Shown: piece by piece, positions 7,667 through 14,963 of the stretch
Layout of the letters: the number at the start of each line of letters is the position of its first letter
Position numbering within the stretch: position 1 is the stretch's first letter
Assembly: GCA_964580315.1 (NCBI GenBank)
Contig: CAZOKH010000019.1
Location: forward strand, 1 to 45,069
Origin: CAZOKH01 sp964580315
GTDB taxonomy: Bacteria; Chloroflexota; Anaerolineae; Anaerolineales; Anaerolineaceae
Reading direction: 5' to 3'
DNA: 45,069 nucleotides
Made by a program: the position numbers and the translations under genes
The notes under the pieces: model-generated
What the model saw: the letters and a program-made list of their open reading frames with translations, nothing else
Told to the model about the DNA's origin: nothing
Database searches by the model: none

Positions 7667-7691
7667 AGCGAAAAACACGAAACACACGAAA
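7667..7691 (+). repeat. CACGAAA dispersed 25-bp repeat, copy 2
   Basis: The element starts AGCGAAAAACACGAAAC and ends ACACGAAA. It is closely similar to 31840-31864 and lies 14 bases after the stop of yjjX, a post-stop position like copies 1 and 3. Confidence 0.6.
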
Positions 7692-7741
7692 AAGAATAAA
7701 ACCGAATTAAATTTTGTGCTATTTGTTGTTGTGAACACAAT

Positions 7742-7808
7742 AAAACCACAGATAAACATGGATGGACACAGAAAATTTTTGTGTTTATCTGTGTCCATCT
7801 GTGGTTTT
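7742..7808. repeat. ACCACAGAT repeat, inverted pair (hairpin)
   Basis: The outer 12 bases, AAAACCACAGAT at 7742-7753, are matched exactly by ATCTGTGGTTTT at 7797-7808. The inside holds further partly matching words (GGATGGACACAG against CTGTGTCC). It is the same family as 166-199. The 373 bases from 7653 to 8025 contain only this, repeat copy 2 and the start region of the next gene. The transcribed hairpin could act as a terminator or RNA stabiliser for yjjX. Confidence 0.55.
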
Positions 7809-8025
7809 CATAGAATATGAGAACCATGCGGTCAGCCCGGCAAAACCAACACAGGCGCACGAACCCGGTTGAATGTAAAGCGGAACAGGATGCTGTTTAC
7901 AACCTGTGGCCAGCTTTTTCGTATTTTAAATAGCTGACGGTTAACAAGTCAGGTAAAATCATGGTTCAATGCAGCTTCCGGGTGTAAATCCTGCAACCTG
8001 GATAGATGCAGGAGGATTTGAAGTT

Positions 8026-8565
8026 ATGTTGATGGTGCTGATTGGTTTTGTTCTTTTGATTTTGGGACGCCGCTTGTTCTGGTTGTTTGTGGGCGGCGTG
8101 GGTTTCATTTTGGGCTTCTGGCTGACCAGCCAGGTGGTGACCGGCGACGGCGATGCGCGCCTGGTTGTGCTGGCGGTGGCGTTGATTTTTGGACTGGCAG
8201 GCGCCCTGATTGCGCGCATGCTGCAGCGCCTGGCAGTGGGCCTGGCCGGCTTTGTGGCGGGCGGTTATGTGCTGACCGGGCTGGCGCACATGCTTGGCTG
8301 GGAAATGGGCAATGTCTCGTGGATGTTGTTCCTGGTGGGCGGCGTGATCGGCGCCGGGCTGGTGGCCGGGCTTTTTGAGTGGGCACTGATTTTGCTTTCT
8401 TCCTTCACCGGAGCCACGCTCATCATTCAAAACTTACCGGCTGTGGCTGGCGAATGGCAGGTTCCCATGCTGGTCTCGCTGGGAATTTACATTGTGCTGG
8501 TGCTGTTTGGCATGTCGGTGCAGTCCAGCATGTGGCGGCATGAGTCACATTCCAAAAATGCCTAA
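8026..8565 (+). CDS. Small multi-pass membrane protein, DUF4203-like
   Basis: The 179-aa protein is almost wholly hydrophobic, with about six to seven membrane segments separated by very short loops. Examples are 'MLMVLIGFVLLILG', 'LFVGGVGFILGFWLT', 'LAVGLAGFVAGGYVL', and a C-terminal 'MLVSLGIYIVLVLFGM'. Glycines recur within the segments, as in small TMEM198/DUF4203-type proteins, but I do not recognise a defined function. An AGGAGG site 10 bases before the ATG at 8026 fixes the start; an in-frame upstream ATG at 7969 lacks one. Fifteen bases separate it from the methyltransferase gene, so the two are probably co-transcribed. Confidence 0.7.
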   Translation: MLMVLIGFVLLILGRRLFWLFVGGVGFILGFWLTSQVVTGDGDARLVVLAVALIFGLAGALIARMLQRLAVGLAGFVAGGYVLTGLAHMLGWEMGNVSWMLFLVGGVIGAGLVAGLFEWALILLSSFTGATLIIQNLPAVAGEWQVPMLVSLGIYIVLVLFGMSVQSSMWRHESHSKNA

Positions 8566-8579
8566 TCCTGAGGGGTTTA

Positions 8580-9122
8580 ATGAACGAACGAATATTTAAC
8601 GGCAGCATCGATTATTTGCACTCAACCGAACGTTTGCAGCGTCTGGAGGTGCCCGGGGTGGTGGCTCTGTGCCTGCAGGGCATTGAGGCGCACAGCGTGC
8701 TGGATGTGGGGGTGGGCAGCGGCGTCTTTGCGCAGGAATTTGCCCGGCATGGTATGCAGGTGGCAGGTGTAGACATTAACCCACAGATGGTGGCTTTTTC
8801 ACAAGAATTGATACCGGAAGGTGTTTTTCAAATTGCCCCGGCCGAGCAATTGCCGTTTGAAGTCAACGCGTTTGACCTGGTTTTTATGGGATTGGTTTTG
8901 CATGAATGTGATGATGCGCAACAAGCATTGCAAGAAGCCGGGCGTGTGACGCGCCGGCGTGCTGCCATTTTGGAGTGGCATTATCGCATGGATGATTCTG
9001 GCCCGCCTTTGCATCACCGCGTGCAGCCGCAGCAAATTGAAAACTGGGCGCAGCAGGCGGGCTTTGCATCTATAGAATCTCATCCACTCAAAGAAACCCA
9101 TTTGTTTCTCTTGAACAAATGA
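8580..9122 (+). CDS. Class I SAM-dependent methyltransferase
   Basis: The 180-aa protein has the Rossmann-type methyltransferase motifs. Motif I is 'VLDVGVGSGVFAQEFA' (about 41-56), the acidic residue ending strand 2 is in 'VAGVDINPQMV', and motif III is 'FDLVFMGLVLHECDD' (about 97-111). The C-terminus has 'AAILEWHYRMDD'. It resembles the UbiE/Methyltransf_11 group, in which the acceptor cannot be told from sequence. A weak GAGGGG site lies 5-10 bases before the ATG. The next gene starts 176 bases later. A small hairpin (ACACCA-TTTT-TGGTGT, 9164-9179) lies in that gap, without a T-run. Confidence 0.8.
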   Translation: MNERIFNGSIDYLHSTERLQRLEVPGVVALCLQGIEAHSVLDVGVGSGVFAQEFARHGMQVAGVDINPQMVAFSQELIPEGVFQIAPAEQLPFEVNAFDLVFMGLVLHECDDAQQALQEAGRVTRRRAAILEWHYRMDDSGPPLHHRVQPQQIENWAQQAGFASIESHPLKETHLFLLNK

Positions 9123-9298
9123 CCCTGTTCTTGATCCTGGAACAGCGGGGAAAACATGTACAAACACCATTTTTGGTGTAAGATAAGACGCGGGGGACGC
9201 GTCAAGATGACACCTGGGTAAACAACAACAGGATAATCGTGTTTTACAGAGCCTAATCCTCTTTGACGGCGCGGAAAAATTCTTTGAGGTGAGTGATC

Positions 9299-9580
9299 AT
9301 GAAAGCTGTCTGGAGAGGGAAAGTGCTGGCCGAAACCGGGAAAACGGTGATGTTTGAGGGAGCAATTTTTTTTCCTCTTGAGGCAGTCAACGAAAAATTT
9401 CTGAAGGCGACCGCCATCCGTTCGACCGACCCGGTGAAAGGGCAGGCACTGCACTACAATGTGATGGTGGAGGGTGTGCTTTTTCAAAATGCGGCCGTTT
9501 ACTATCCCAGCCCGACCGCATCAGCCCGCCAGATTGAACGGCATGTCACTTTTGCCAGTTCCATCGAATTGAAAAGTTGA
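9299..9580 (+). CDS. DUF427 family protein, first of three in tandem
   Basis: This 93-aa protein matches DUF427, a small beta-rich domain of unknown function. Shared family words here are 'MKAVWRGKVLAETGKTVMFE' at the N-terminus (strand with conserved Gly and Glu), 'FFPLEAVNEKFL' in the middle, and 'NAAVYYPSPTASARQIERHV' near the end. The usual 'C/S-x-x-K/W-G' block reads 'STDPVKGQALHYNV'. GAGGTG about 8 bases upstream supports starting at this ATG. Two close relatives follow immediately. No function is known. Confidence 0.8.
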   Translation: MKAVWRGKVLAETGKTVMFEGAIFFPLEAVNEKFLKATAIRSTDPVKGQALHYNVMVEGVLFQNAAVYYPSPTASARQIERHVTFASSIELKS

Positions 9581-9638
9581 GTGAGCCGTCACACGATTCC
9601 TGTTGAAAAATATGGGTTTCTGTTCAGGAGCGTGTGAG

Positions 9639-9920
9639 ATGAAAGCAATATATAAAGGTGTGGTTTTAGCTGAAAGCGAAAAAACGCAGGTAGTGGAAGG
9701 TAATCACTATTTTCCTCCCGAATCCATCCAGCGTGAATATTTCCAGGACAGCCCGCTGCACACCACTTGTCCCTGGAAAGGTGAAGCCAGTTATTATCAC
9801 GTGGTGGTGAACGGTGAAACCTTGCGTGATGCCGCCTGGTATTATCCGCAGCCCAAAGAAGCCGCCAGCCAGATAAAAGACCATGTGGCATTTTATGCCA
9901 GCAAAGTCACTTTACAATAA
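9639..9920 (+). CDS. DUF427 family protein, second of three in tandem
   Basis: At 93 aa it has exactly the length of the preceding gene and the same layout: 'MKAIYKGVVLAESEKTQVVE', 'YFPPESIQREYF', 'TTCPWKGEASYYHVVV' and 'DAAWYYPQPKEAASQIKDHV'. This is the copy closest to the family consensus, keeping Thr-Cys-Pro-Trp-Lys-Gly. A CAGGAG site 8 bases upstream selects this ATG; an earlier in-frame start at 9603 has none. Divergence from copy 1 is considerable, so the duplication is not recent. Confidence 0.85.
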   Translation: MKAIYKGVVLAESEKTQVVEGNHYFPPESIQREYFQDSPLHTTCPWKGEASYYHVVVNGETLRDAAWYYPQPKEAASQIKDHVAFYASKVTLQ

Positions 9921-9921
9921 A

Positions 9922-10245
9922 ATGGTTATGGCTAGAGAAAAAGATAAGCGTGAGATTGCCCGGCGGGCGCAGTACCGCGGCGTGGTTCTGGCTGAGAGCA
10001 ACAATGCGTTTGATCAGGACGGCACGTTTTTCTTCCCGCCCGATTCGGTTCACAGCGAATACCTGCGCCCGGCAGACCACACTGGTTCGTGCCTGTGGAA
10101 TGGTGTGTCTGAATATTTCGATATTGTTATCGGAGAGCGTGTGATACGCAACGCCGCCTGGACGTTTCACAACCCCGGCCGGTTAACGGCGCGGATTAAA
10201 GATTTCATCGCTTTTGGGCCTGAAATTCAGGTGAGAGAGGTTTGA
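9922..10245 (+). CDS. DUF427 family protein, third of three in tandem
   Basis: The 107-aa protein has a charged N-terminal extension ('AREKDKREIARRAQ') before the shared core 'YRGVVLAESNNAFDQDGTFF', 'FPPDSVHSEYLRP', 'SCLWNGVSEYFDIVI' and 'NAAWTFHNPGRLTARIKDF'. The ATG follows the previous stop by one base; a second ATG two codons later is equally possible. No clear ribosome binding site is present, which suggests translational coupling to copy 2. It is the most divergent of the three. Confidence 0.75.
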   Translation: MVMAREKDKREIARRAQYRGVVLAESNNAFDQDGTFFFPPDSVHSEYLRPADHTGSCLWNGVSEYFDIVIGERVIRNAAWTFHNPGRLTARIKDFIAFGPEIQVREV

Positions 10246-10246
10246 A

Positions 10247-10621
10247 TTGTTGATTTTGCATATTGCCCGGCGGGAAGAATGGGAAGCAGAGCAGGCTGAA
10301 GGCTTTTATTCACCGGCCAATTTCGAGCGCGAGGGCTTCATTCATGGTTCGCTGCCGGAACAAATATTGGGCAGCGCGCAAAAACACTATCTCGGGCAGC
10401 GTGATCTGGTTTTGCTGGGCATTGACAGCCGCCGGGTGCAGGCTGAAATCCGTTTTGAAAACCTGGTGGGCGGCAGCCAGCCATTTCCACATATCTATGG
10501 GAAATTGAACAGAGATGCCGTGATTGGCACGTCGTCTTTTGAGGCAAACAGTGAAGGTGCATTTTTGCTGCCGCCGCAGGTGCCGCACTGGCGGCAAATC
10601 GCCGATACAGATCTATCCTGA
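10247..10621 (+). CDS. DUF952 family protein
   Basis: The 124-aa protein carries the DUF952 signature. The N-terminus reads 'LILHIARREEWEAEQAEG'. It is followed by 'FYSPANFEREGFIHGSLPEQI' with its conserved Gly-Phe-Ile-His, 'DLVLLGIDSRRVQAEIRFEN', and the typical 'FPHIYGKLNRDAVI'. The biochemical role of the family is unknown. The start is one of two adjacent TTG codons, one base after the previous stop, with GAGAGAGG 6 bases upstream. It therefore forms a tight unit with the third DUF427 gene. Confidence 0.85.
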   Translation: MLILHIARREEWEAEQAEGFYSPANFEREGFIHGSLPEQILGSAQKHYLGQRDLVLLGIDSRRVQAEIRFENLVGGSQPFPHIYGKLNRDAVIGTSSFEANSEGAFLLPPQVPHWRQIADTDLS

Positions 10622-10624
10622 TGA

Positions 10625-10630
10625 TATAAT
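10625..10630 (+). promoter_or_regulatory. -10 box (TATAAT), apparently for a leaderless mRNA
   Basis: A perfect TATAAT, preceded by TGA, lies 8 bases before the GTG start of the glycosyltransferase gene. Transcription would begin at or within a base or two of the start codon. No ribosome binding site is present, which agrees with a leaderless message. No good -35 is seen. Confidence 0.5.
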
Positions 10631-10638
10631 CTTCTGCT

Positions 10639-11334
10639 GTGGAATCCCTATCGAAAAAAACATCTGAAATTTTGGCTTTGATCCCTGCCTATAATGAAGG
10701 CCCAACCATTCAGCAAGTGGTGCGGAAGGTTTCAGCTTTTATGCCGGTGCTGGTGGTGGATGACGGCTCGCGAGATGACACCGCCCAACAGGCGGCTCTT
10801 GGCGGCGCGGTGGTGATTGAGCAGAAGCCCAACCAGGGCAAGGGCGTGGCGCTGCGCACGGGGTTTCTCTATGCCATTGAGCATCAATTTGCGGCCGTGA
10901 TCACGCTGGACGGCGACGGCCAGCACGACCCGGCTGAAATTCCCGCATTTGTGAATCGTTATCACGCCTTTCCATCAGATTTGTTGATTGGGGCGCGCAC
11001 TTTCCAGCAAATGCCGCCGGTGCGGCGCATGGCAAACACCCTGGGGCGCAGCCTGTTTTCGTGGGCGCTGCGCCAGCCGGTGATGGATAACCAGTCAGGC
11101 TACCGCCTGATTAGCCGGCGCATGATGGAAGCCATGCTGACCTGCGGCGAATGCGGCTTTGAATTTGAGGTGGATATGCTGGTGGTGTGCGTGGAACGCG
11201 GTTTTCAACTGGATTGGACGCCCATCCGCACCATCTACGGCGACCAGGGCAGCCACATCAGCCCGTTGAAGCATGCCTGGCATTTCATGCGCATGGTGTT
11301 GCAAACCCGGCGGCGCACCCGTTTGTCAGGCTGA
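10639..11334 (+). CDS. Family 2 glycosyltransferase (dolichyl-phosphate-mannose-synthase-like)
   Basis: The 231-aa GT-A fold enzyme shows 'LALIPAYNEGPTIQQVV' (about 11-27), 'VLVVDDGSRDDTAQQA' with its nucleotide-binding Asp pair (about 37-52), and the metal-binding 'DGDGQHDPAEI' (about 93-103). A Q-rich acceptor segment with 'NQSGYRLISRRMMEAM' and 'GFEFEVDMLV' follows. This subgroup transfers a sugar from a nucleotide donor to polyprenyl phosphate or a lipid at the inner membrane face. There is no membrane segment, so it is soluble or peripheral. The start is GTG; the upstream -10 box implies a leaderless mRNA. It converges with the small gene at 11326, overlapping it by 9 bases. Confidence 0.85.
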   Translation: MESLSKKTSEILALIPAYNEGPTIQQVVRKVSAFMPVLVVDDGSRDDTAQQAALGGAVVIEQKPNQGKGVALRTGFLYAIEHQFAAVITLDGDGQHDPAEIPAFVNRYHAFPSDLLIGARTFQQMPPVRRMANTLGRSLFSWALRQPVMDNQSGYRLISRRMMEAMLTCGECGFEFEVDMLVVCVERGFQLDWTPIRTIYGDQGSHISPLKHAWHFMRMVLQTRRRTRLSG

Positions 11335-11625
11335 CCAACCGTCTTGCTTGACTCCCGGTTCATGGGGTGGTTCGGGCTGCCAGGGAAAACGGCTGCCCTG
11401 CACGGCACAGTTCAGGCACAATTCCAAACCTTCTTTCACGGTGAGTGGAACCGTGGTGATCCAGACCTCGAAATATTCGAGGAAAATGATGCGTTCCAGG
11501 TTGCTGCGGGCGCAAATTTCCTTGATCATCTTTTCCATGTCATCAAGGGGTTGGGCAGCCGTGGCGCGCCGATATTTGTATAACAATCCGCGCAGGCTGT
11601 GGATGGCCTGTTGAAAGAAATCCAT
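11326..11625 (-). CDS. Small hypothetical protein with CxxC-like pair
   Basis: I do not recognise this 99-aa protein. It begins 'MDFFQQAIHSLRGLLYKYRR', continues with an amphipathic region 'DDMEKMIKEICARSNLERII' and 'FLEYFEVWITTVPLTVKEGL', and ends in a Pro-rich tail after 'ELCLNCAVQGSRFPW'. An extended -10 (TGCTATAAT) sits 6 bases before this ATG, which supports the start and implies a leaderless message. It is transcribed towards, and overlaps by 9 bases, the glycosyltransferase gene. The strand is chosen because the opposite-strand frame has no start signal and poor composition. Confidence 0.55.
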   Translation of the reverse strand: MDFFQQAIHSLRGLLYKYRRATAAQPLDDMEKMIKEICARSNLERIIFLEYFEVWITTVPLTVKEGLELCLNCAVQGSRFPWQPEPPHEPGVKQDGWSA

Positions 11626-11631
11626 AACGGC

Positions 11632-11637
11632 ATTATA
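11632..11637 (-). promoter_or_regulatory. Extended -10 box for the 99-aa gene
   Basis: On the minus strand TGC-TATAAT ends 6 bases before the ATG at 11625. The predicted transcription start coincides with the A of the ATG. Confidence 0.5.
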
Positions 11638-11738
11638 GCATGGGGGGAAATTGGTATCAGATTTGTTACTTTTCTTGTGGTCATTCAAGTTTTGTTTTAC
11701 ACTAAATACTATTCAAAAATAATCAATTGTTGGGGATC

Positions 11739-14399
11739 ATGTCAGAGGCAAGTCCTTCCTTTCTAAACACAAAAATTTCCATTCCGCGCCTGGTAGAGCA
11801 TTCTGTTCAGCGTCCCAGATTGCTCAACAGGTTGGAAGAAAGTGTTCGTCGTGGTAAATTGACCTTGATCAGCGCTTCTGCGGGATATGGAAAGTCAACC
11901 CTGGTGCGCCAGTGGCTTGAATTTACCAGGAACCAAATTCATCCAATTTGGCTTTCATTGGATGCTGCAGATAATCATCCACCCCGTTTTTTAACCTGCC
12001 TGATAGCGGCAATTCAATCCATGATACCCTGTTGGGGTAAAACAATTCAATCCTGGGCAATGCTGCCCGAATTTCCGCCGCTTGAAATCTTAACAACCGA
12101 ATTGATTAAAGAGATTGAATTTAACGAACCTTTTTTATTGGTGTTGGATGATTATCATCAAATTCATCAGCCACTCATCCATACGCTAATCGAATCGCTG
12201 ATTGTTAAAACACCGCCGGGTTTCCACATTATTTTATTGACACGTGAAGATCCACCGATTGGTTTAGGCCGGTTGCGAGCTCAGAGGCAATTACTGGAAT
12301 TGCGCGGTTCTGATTTAAGTTTCACAGAAGTAGAAACACTTCAATTTCTTTGTGAATCAATGGCTTTAAACCTTAATAAAAAACAAGCACAAACGTTATG
12401 TCAAAAGACTGAAGGCTGGATTGCAGGATTGCAACTGGCTGCTATCTCGCTGCAAACCCTTCCCTCGCCACAGGAATTTATCAATCAATTCCGTGGCACA
12501 CATCGCTTCATCATTGATTATTTAGTGGAAGAAGTGCTGCGCAATCAATCTCCAGCAGTGCGAGATTTTTTAAGCCGTGTTTCCCTGCTTCCCCGTTTTA
12601 ATGCGGAATTATGTAAAGCCGTTCTGGAAGAAGGTACAGGAGAATTCCAACAGGTCTCACCCGAACAAATTTTGGCTTATTTAGAGCGCAGCAATCTGTT
12701 CCTGATTGCCCTGGATGAACAACGCGAATGGTATCGCTTTCATCATTTGTTTGCAGAGTTTTTGCAAACAGAACGATCAACAGCAGAACGACAGGCAATT
12801 TTAAGAAAGGCTGCAAACTGGTTTTTATCTGCTGGTTTTCCAGAGGAGAGTATTCAATGTGCACTGGCTGCCAGCGACATGCCGTTGGCGGCAGATATTA
12901 TTCAAGCGGTTGCGTTTGGCAGCCAATCGTGGACGGGCGGTTACTATAATGTCATTTTGGATTGGATTAACCGGCTACCTGAACAAGAAATTTTCATCCG
13001 TCCGCGATTATCTTTGCTGGCTGCGCGAACCTGGTTTCTCTCTGGAAATTTTAAGCAAGCCGGATGGTTTATTGAAAATGCACAACAAGCCATAATGCAG
13101 AATTCACACACCCCGGCAATGGATGGTTTGAAAGCTGAATTGCTTTTACACCAGGCGACCTTTGCGGGGCATGCCGGGCAGATTAAGCAGGCAATTGAAC
13201 TGGCGCAAAAAGCCCTGGCATTGCTGCCTTCGAATGATTTTGTGTCACGCGCCAGGGCGCAGCATGCCATGGCAGTTGCCAATGCTCTGCGCGGAGATTT
13301 TTCAGCGGCGCAAGCAGCTTTAGCAGAATGTATTCAATTATCTCGAAATCAAGGCTTAGCCATTACTGCCGCTGGTCAACAGGTGCAGTTGCTGCTTTAC
13401 CAGGGAGAACTTCAGGCCGCTGAAGAAACTGCCAAATCAACCATTTCTCTATGCGAGGCAGAGCAAGGATTAACTGCACCTTCAGTCGGTTATGTACATG
13501 CCGCTCTGGCTGAAACTTTTCTGGACCAATTCCGGCTAGAGGAAGCCCAGTCAGAAATTACCAAGGCGCTTGAACTTTCAAAGCAGGGACAAATTGCAGA
13601 AAGTTTGCGATATAGCTGGTGGGTGCAGGCGTTGATTTATATTCATGGGGGCAGGTGGGCCGAAGCAGAAACGGCGTTACGTCAGTTGGAAGTGTACACG
13701 CTCAATTTTCATGTACCACGGCTGCAAGCTCAATATGAGATGATTCGGTTGTTCTTGTTTGTAATGCAAGGGCGGGTTGAAGTAGCATTACGATTGGTTG
13801 AAAGCATGACTATAGAAGAACCTGTCCAATATATCCGTGATTTGGAAATATTGACCATTGCAAGGGTTTTGCTGGCAGCCAACCAGGCACAAAGAGCGGC
13901 TGCTCTTTTGGATGAACTTTGCCGACAAACGGCGCAAGCTGGCAGGTTGCGCAGTCAAGTGGAAGCCTTAACGCTGTATTCATTGGCGCTTCAGCAACAA
14001 TCGCAAGAGGAGAACGCCTTGAAATCTCTGCAAGAAGCAGTTGGGCTGGCTGCCCCCCGTGGGTTCTTGCGTCCATTTGCCTGTGAGGTTGGTTTGCCGG
14101 TATTGCTAGAGAAAATTCGACCTGCTGCACCAGATTTTCTGGCTCCTCTGCTGGAAAACCCCAACCGAACCTTATGCAAAGAACAACAATTCATTAGCAC
14201 TCTACCCGATCCCTTGACACCCCGTGAAATAGAAGTCCTTCGCCTGATTACTGCAGGTTTAACCAACCCGGAAATTGCAGAGAAATTATTTCTTACCGAA
14301 GGTACGGTGAAGTGGTATGTACACCAAATTTTTGGCAAACTGGGGGTTTCAAACCGTGCCAAAGCCATTGTCAGAGCCCGGTCATTGAAATTGGATTAA
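11739..14399 (+). CDS. MalT/LAL-type LuxR transcriptional regulator
   Basis: This 886-aa regulator has the full LAL architecture. The STAND NTPase domain has Walker A 'SASAGYGKSTLVRQWL' (about 44-59) and Walker B 'FLLVLDDYHQIHQ' (about 136-148). A winged-helix region follows (about 270-350), then a long array of TPR-like helical repeats (about 400-790). The C-terminal LuxR helix-turn-helix is 'LTPREIEVLRLITAGLTNPE' with 'GTVKWYVHQIFGKLGV' (last 65 residues). Such proteins bind an inducer in the TPR array, oligomerise with ATP and activate sigma-70 promoters from class II sites. The ATG at 11739 is chosen over an in-frame TTG four codons earlier. The gene lies directly before a palindrome and the 14.5-15.8 kb operon, its likely target. 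Confidence 0.9.
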   Translation: MSEASPSFLNTKISIPRLVEHSVQRPRLLNRLEESVRRGKLTLISASAGYGKSTLVRQWLEFTRNQIHPIWLSLDAADNHPPRFLTCLIAAIQSMIPCWGKTIQSWAMLPEFPPLEILTTELIKEIEFNEPFLLVLDDYHQIHQPLIHTLIESLIVKTPPGFHIILLTREDPPIGLGRLRAQRQLLELRGSDLSFTEVETLQFLCESMALNLNKKQAQTLCQKTEGWIAGLQLAAISLQTLPSPQEFINQFRGTHRFIIDYLVEEVLRNQSPAVRDFLSRVSLLPRFNAELCKAVLEEGTGEFQQVSPEQILAYLERSNLFLIALDEQREWYRFHHLFAEFLQTERSTAERQAILRKAANWFLSAGFPEESIQCALAASDMPLAADIIQAVAFGSQSWTGGYYNVILDWINRLPEQEIFIRPRLSLLAARTWFLSGNFKQAGWFIENAQQAIMQNSHTPAMDGLKAELLLHQATFAGHAGQIKQAIELAQKALALLPSNDFVSRARAQHAMAVANALRGDFSAAQAALAECIQLSRNQGLAITAAGQQVQLLLYQGELQAAEETAKSTISLCEAEQGLTAPSVGYVHAALAETFLDQFRLEEAQSEITKALELSKQGQIAESLRYSWWVQALIYIHGGRWAEAETALRQLEVYTLNFHVPRLQAQYEMIRLFLFVMQGRVEVALRLVESMTIEEPVQYIRDLEILTIARVLLAANQAQRAAALLDELCRQTAQAGRLRSQVEALTLYSLALQQQSQEENALKSLQEAVGLAAPRGFLRPFACEVGLPVLLEKIRPAAPDFLAPLLENPNRTLCKEQQFISTLPDPLTPREIEVLRLITAGLTNPEIAEKLFLTEGTVKWYVHQIFGKLGVSNRAKAIVRARSLKLD

Positions 14400-14453
14400 T
14401 CCATCCCTCACTTACTTCCCTGTCCAATTAAACCTAACTGAATAACAGCAAAT

Positions 14454-14471
14454 CCCTATCTGTAGATAGGG
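14454..14471. promoter_or_regulatory. Lux-box-like palindrome upstream of the 88-aa gene
   Basis: The perfect 18-base palindrome CCCTATCTGTAGATAGGG lies 55 bases after the LAL stop. Its centre (14462.5) is about 42 bases before the transcription start expected from a -10 TATGTT at 14493-14498. The -35 hexamer at 14470 is poor. This is where class II LuxR-type activators bind. A transcription terminator is the alternative, but only GAAATTTT follows and not a clean T-run. Confidence 0.5.
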
Positions 14472-14532
14472 GAAATTTTCCCGCATTTTTGTTATGTTTA
14501 GCGTGATGACTTCTTTGATTTTAAGGAGAAAG

Positions 14533-14799
14533 ATGGAAAAGCACATGGCTGGCGGGCGCGGTGTAATGTTTGAAATTCGCATCAAGGGACATCTGGATGA
14601 ACGCCGGGAGGTGTGGTTCGAAGGAATGCAAATTCAGACGCTGGAAAACGGAGAGACTATTCTGCGTGGAATGCTGCCAGACCAACCGGCATTGTTTGGG
14701 ATTTTAAGCCGCATCCGTGATGCCGGGATTCCTCTTCTTGAAATCAAACGAATAAAAAAAACTAAAAGATTAAGAGGAAAAAATGATCGTTTCAGCTAA
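14533..14799 (+). CDS. Small conserved-type protein next to the LAL regulator
   Basis: The 88-aa soluble protein has a core 'MFEIRIKGHLDERREVWFEG' and 'MQIQTLENGETILRGMLPDQ', then 'PALFGILSRIRDAGIPLLEI'. The pattern is strand-strand-strand-helix, and the C-terminus is highly basic ('KRIKKTKRLRGKNDR'). From memory, similar small proteins often neighbour LAL regulators or membrane proteins in Chloroflexota and Actinomycetota, but no function is assigned. AAGGAG 7 bases upstream fixes the ATG at 14533; an in-frame ATG at 14494 lies too close to the -10. Confidence 0.65.
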   Translation: MEKHMAGGRGVMFEIRIKGHLDERREVWFEGMQIQTLENGETILRGMLPDQPALFGILSRIRDAGIPLLEIKRIKKTKRLRGKNDRFS

Positions 14800-14953
14800 T
14801 ATTTCAGTTGGTAAAAATAGCGGCCTGGTGGTTGAACAGGATGTACAACATACCATTTATCGAAAGCAGAACCTCACACCGGCATGCAGCATTCATATTC
14901 TCAGTAATCTGATTAATGCCATACCTGGATTTCAATATTTGCTTTCCCTATAA
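14783..14953 (+). CDS. Possible 56-aa peptide gene overlapping its neighbours
   Basis: An ATG preceded by AAGAGGA opens a 56-codon frame (starting MIVSANISVGKNSGLVVEQD, ending FQYLLSL). It overlaps the end of the 88-aa gene by 17 bases and stops 10 bases before the CPBP start. That spacing is typical of a coupled operon. Nothing in the sequence is recognisable. It may instead be the remnant of a longer gene, or a chance frame. Confidence 0.35.
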   Translation: MIVSANISVGKNSGLVVEQDVQHTIYRKQNLTPACSIHILSNLINAIPGFQYLLSL

Positions 14954-14963
14954 GGATTACATC

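Noticed and set aside
7469..7860. Minus-strand frames of 79-109 codons after yjjX
   Set aside because: They run through the CACGAAA and ACCACAGAT repeats (reading FLCPSMFICG and similar), a common artefact of these repeats, not a gene.
11344..11583. Plus-strand frame of 79 codons opposite the 99-aa gene
   Set aside because: It has no start signal. The minus-strand frame has a well-placed extended -10 box.
12598..12864. Minus-strand frame inside the LAL regulator
   Set aside because: Shadow of the regulator's coding sequence without motifs or start signals.
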